NCBI GenBank assembly: GCA_000242935.3
Contig: CP007053.1
Coordinates: 992,001-1,056,000, forward strand
Source of the DNA: Opitutaceae bacterium TAV5
Lineage (GTDB): Bacteria > Verrucomicrobiota > Verrucomicrobiia > Opitutales > Opitutaceae
DNA length: 64,000 nucleotides
Reading direction: 5' to 3'
Part shown: piece by piece, positions 63,271-64,000 of the stretch
Position numbering within the stretch: the stretch's first letter is position 1
Layout: the number at the start of each line of letters is the position of its first letter
Notes under the pieces: model-generated
The model's database searches: none
Told to the model about the DNA's origin: nothing
The model's input: the letters and a program-made list of their open reading frames with translations, nothing else
Translations under genes and position numbers: made by a program

Positions 63271-64000
63271 CTAATATGCAGTCTTGGGTGGACGAATGAC
63301 TTGCCAACCAGTCAGGAAAATGATCCGGAAATCCAGAGCCAGCGACCAGTTGGTCACATAATACAGATCCCAGTACACCCGACGGTGGAGCTTTTCCGGA
63401 TCAGTAATCTCGCCCCGATAACCACGCACCTGAGCGAGTCCGGTAATACCCGGTTTGACCAGTGACCGAATCCGGTAGGATCGGGCTACTTGGCTGAACT
63501 CGTCATCGTGCTTGGGCAGATGCGGACGCGGCCCCACGATGCTCATATCCCCCTTGAGTACATTAATGAACTGGGGGAACTCATCCAGGCTGGTTTTCCT
63601 CAAAAAGGCTCCGAAGGGATAGATGCGGCTGTCACCCCTGGTCGCCTGCTTGTTGATATCGTGCTCGATCGCATACATCGATCGAAATTTCAGCATGTTG
63701 AAACTCATCCGGTTCTGCCCGCCACGCGGATTGACGAAAAACAGCGAACCCGGAGCCTGCTTACGTTGCATGAGGCGGACCCAGATGCAGAGTGGAGGCA
63801 CGACGAACAGAACGATGGGTAGAGAAATCGCGATATCCACCAGACGTTTCAGCAGGCGGTTGAGCGGATCTTCCAATGGCTCGTGCTGTAAGGCCAGAAA
63901 ATGGTGCCCCCCCTCTTCCAAAGGAATAAACGTGCGGGCGAACTTGGCGCCATAGTTGTTGTGGATCAGAAATCGGCATCCCTCCGATTCGCACAGCCCG
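63271..64000 (-). CDS. Undecaprenyl-phosphate sugar phosphotransferase, 3' part (cut by window edge)
   Basis: About 242 residues are visible; the frame stays open to base 64000, so the 5' part lies outside the window. It contains the bacterial sugar transferase catalytic domain of the WbaP/WcaJ type: LLKRLVDIAISLPIVLFVVP (membrane segment), FNMLKFRSMY, SLDEFPQFINVLKGDMSIVG then PRPH, SLVKPGITGLAQVRGYRGE and DLYYVTNWSLALDFRIIFLT. These enzymes attach the first sugar phosphate to undecaprenyl phosphate on the inner membrane to start exopolysaccharide synthesis. The upstream residues (FLIHNNYGAKFARTFIPLEE) suggest the long polytopic form. An exopolysaccharide cluster probably continues to the right. 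Confidence 0.92.
   Translation of the reverse strand, partial: GLCESEGCRFLIHNNYGAKFARTFIPLEEGGHHFLALQHEPLEDPLNRLLKRLVDIAISLPIVLFVVPPLCIWVRLMQRKQAPGSLFFVNPRGGQNRMSFNMLKFRSMYAIEHDINKQATRGDSRIYPFGAFLRKTSLDEFPQFINVLKGDMSIVGPRPHLPKHDDEFSQVARSYRIRSLVKPGITGLAQVRGYRGEITDPEKLHRRVYWDLYYVTNWSLALDFRIIFLTGWQVIRPPKTAY

Overview
The window looks like a chromosomal segment of a high-GC Verrucomicrobiota bacterium, most likely of the Opitutaceae. The reasons are: a small protein of the type restricted to Verrucomicrobia and Planctomycetes (37418-37861), giant secreted proteins built from thrombospondin type-3 calcium repeats, LamG-like and PA14 modules, a conserved tuf/secE/nusG/rplKAJL/rpoBC block in which many genes lack a Shine-Dalgarno site, and dense intergenic palindromic repeats. 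The family assignment is inference; no rRNA gene is present.

Layout. (1) 1-19387, all on the minus strand: an accessory operon. A small membrane protein, a 1827-residue TSP3/LamG/PA14 protein, a membrane-anchored helical protein and a 2406-residue TSP3/LamG protein ending in an alpha/beta-hydrolase are followed by a membrane-anchored carboxypeptidase-regulatory-like protein. Downstream lies a second, truncated hydrolase tip with its own partner, and a third, frameshifted partner. A REP-associated tyrosine transposase (RAYT) sits between the two units. This AT-richer array of tip plus partner cassettes behind a GC-rich giant protein resembles a polymorphic toxin/immunity locus and is the best candidate for an undescribed system. 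(2) 19561-32928, minus strand: the transcription/translation block tRNA-Thr, tuf, tRNA-Trp, secE, nusG, rplK, rplA, rplJ, rplL, rpoB, rpoC, closed by a clear terminator. (3) 33267-41877: a PpiD-like folding factor, L-rhamnose isomerase, a Fur-like regulator with degenerate metal ligands, the Verrucomicrobia/Planctomycetes small protein, an M16 peptidase and a split ThrE-type exporter.

(4) 42001-52722: a vitamin B12 district. Minus-strand genes encode a TonB-dependent receptor, a periplasmic binding protein, permease, ATPase, cob(I)alamin adenosyltransferase and a second binding-protein-like gene. Divergent from them is B12-dependent methionine synthase split into two genes, so uptake, activation and use of cobalamin lie side by side. 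(5) 52874-55816: 6-phosphogluconate dehydrogenase and RodZ, separated by a large degenerate hexamer inverted repeat. (6) 55817-58053: a Fic protein within repeat-rich non-coding DNA. (7) 58054-64000: a secreted clan-A-like glycoside hydrolase full of in-frame palindromic repeats, a secreted beta-helix protein and the 3' part of an exopolysaccharide sugar-phosphate transferase cut by the window edge.

A second theme is a family of short GC-rich palindromes (core CACGGGC-TCC-GCCCGTG and variants). They lie between genes and also inside genes without breaking the frame, and encode recurring peptides such as VARASCP, HGLPAR, GILPV, AGCPCH and GRDARAT.
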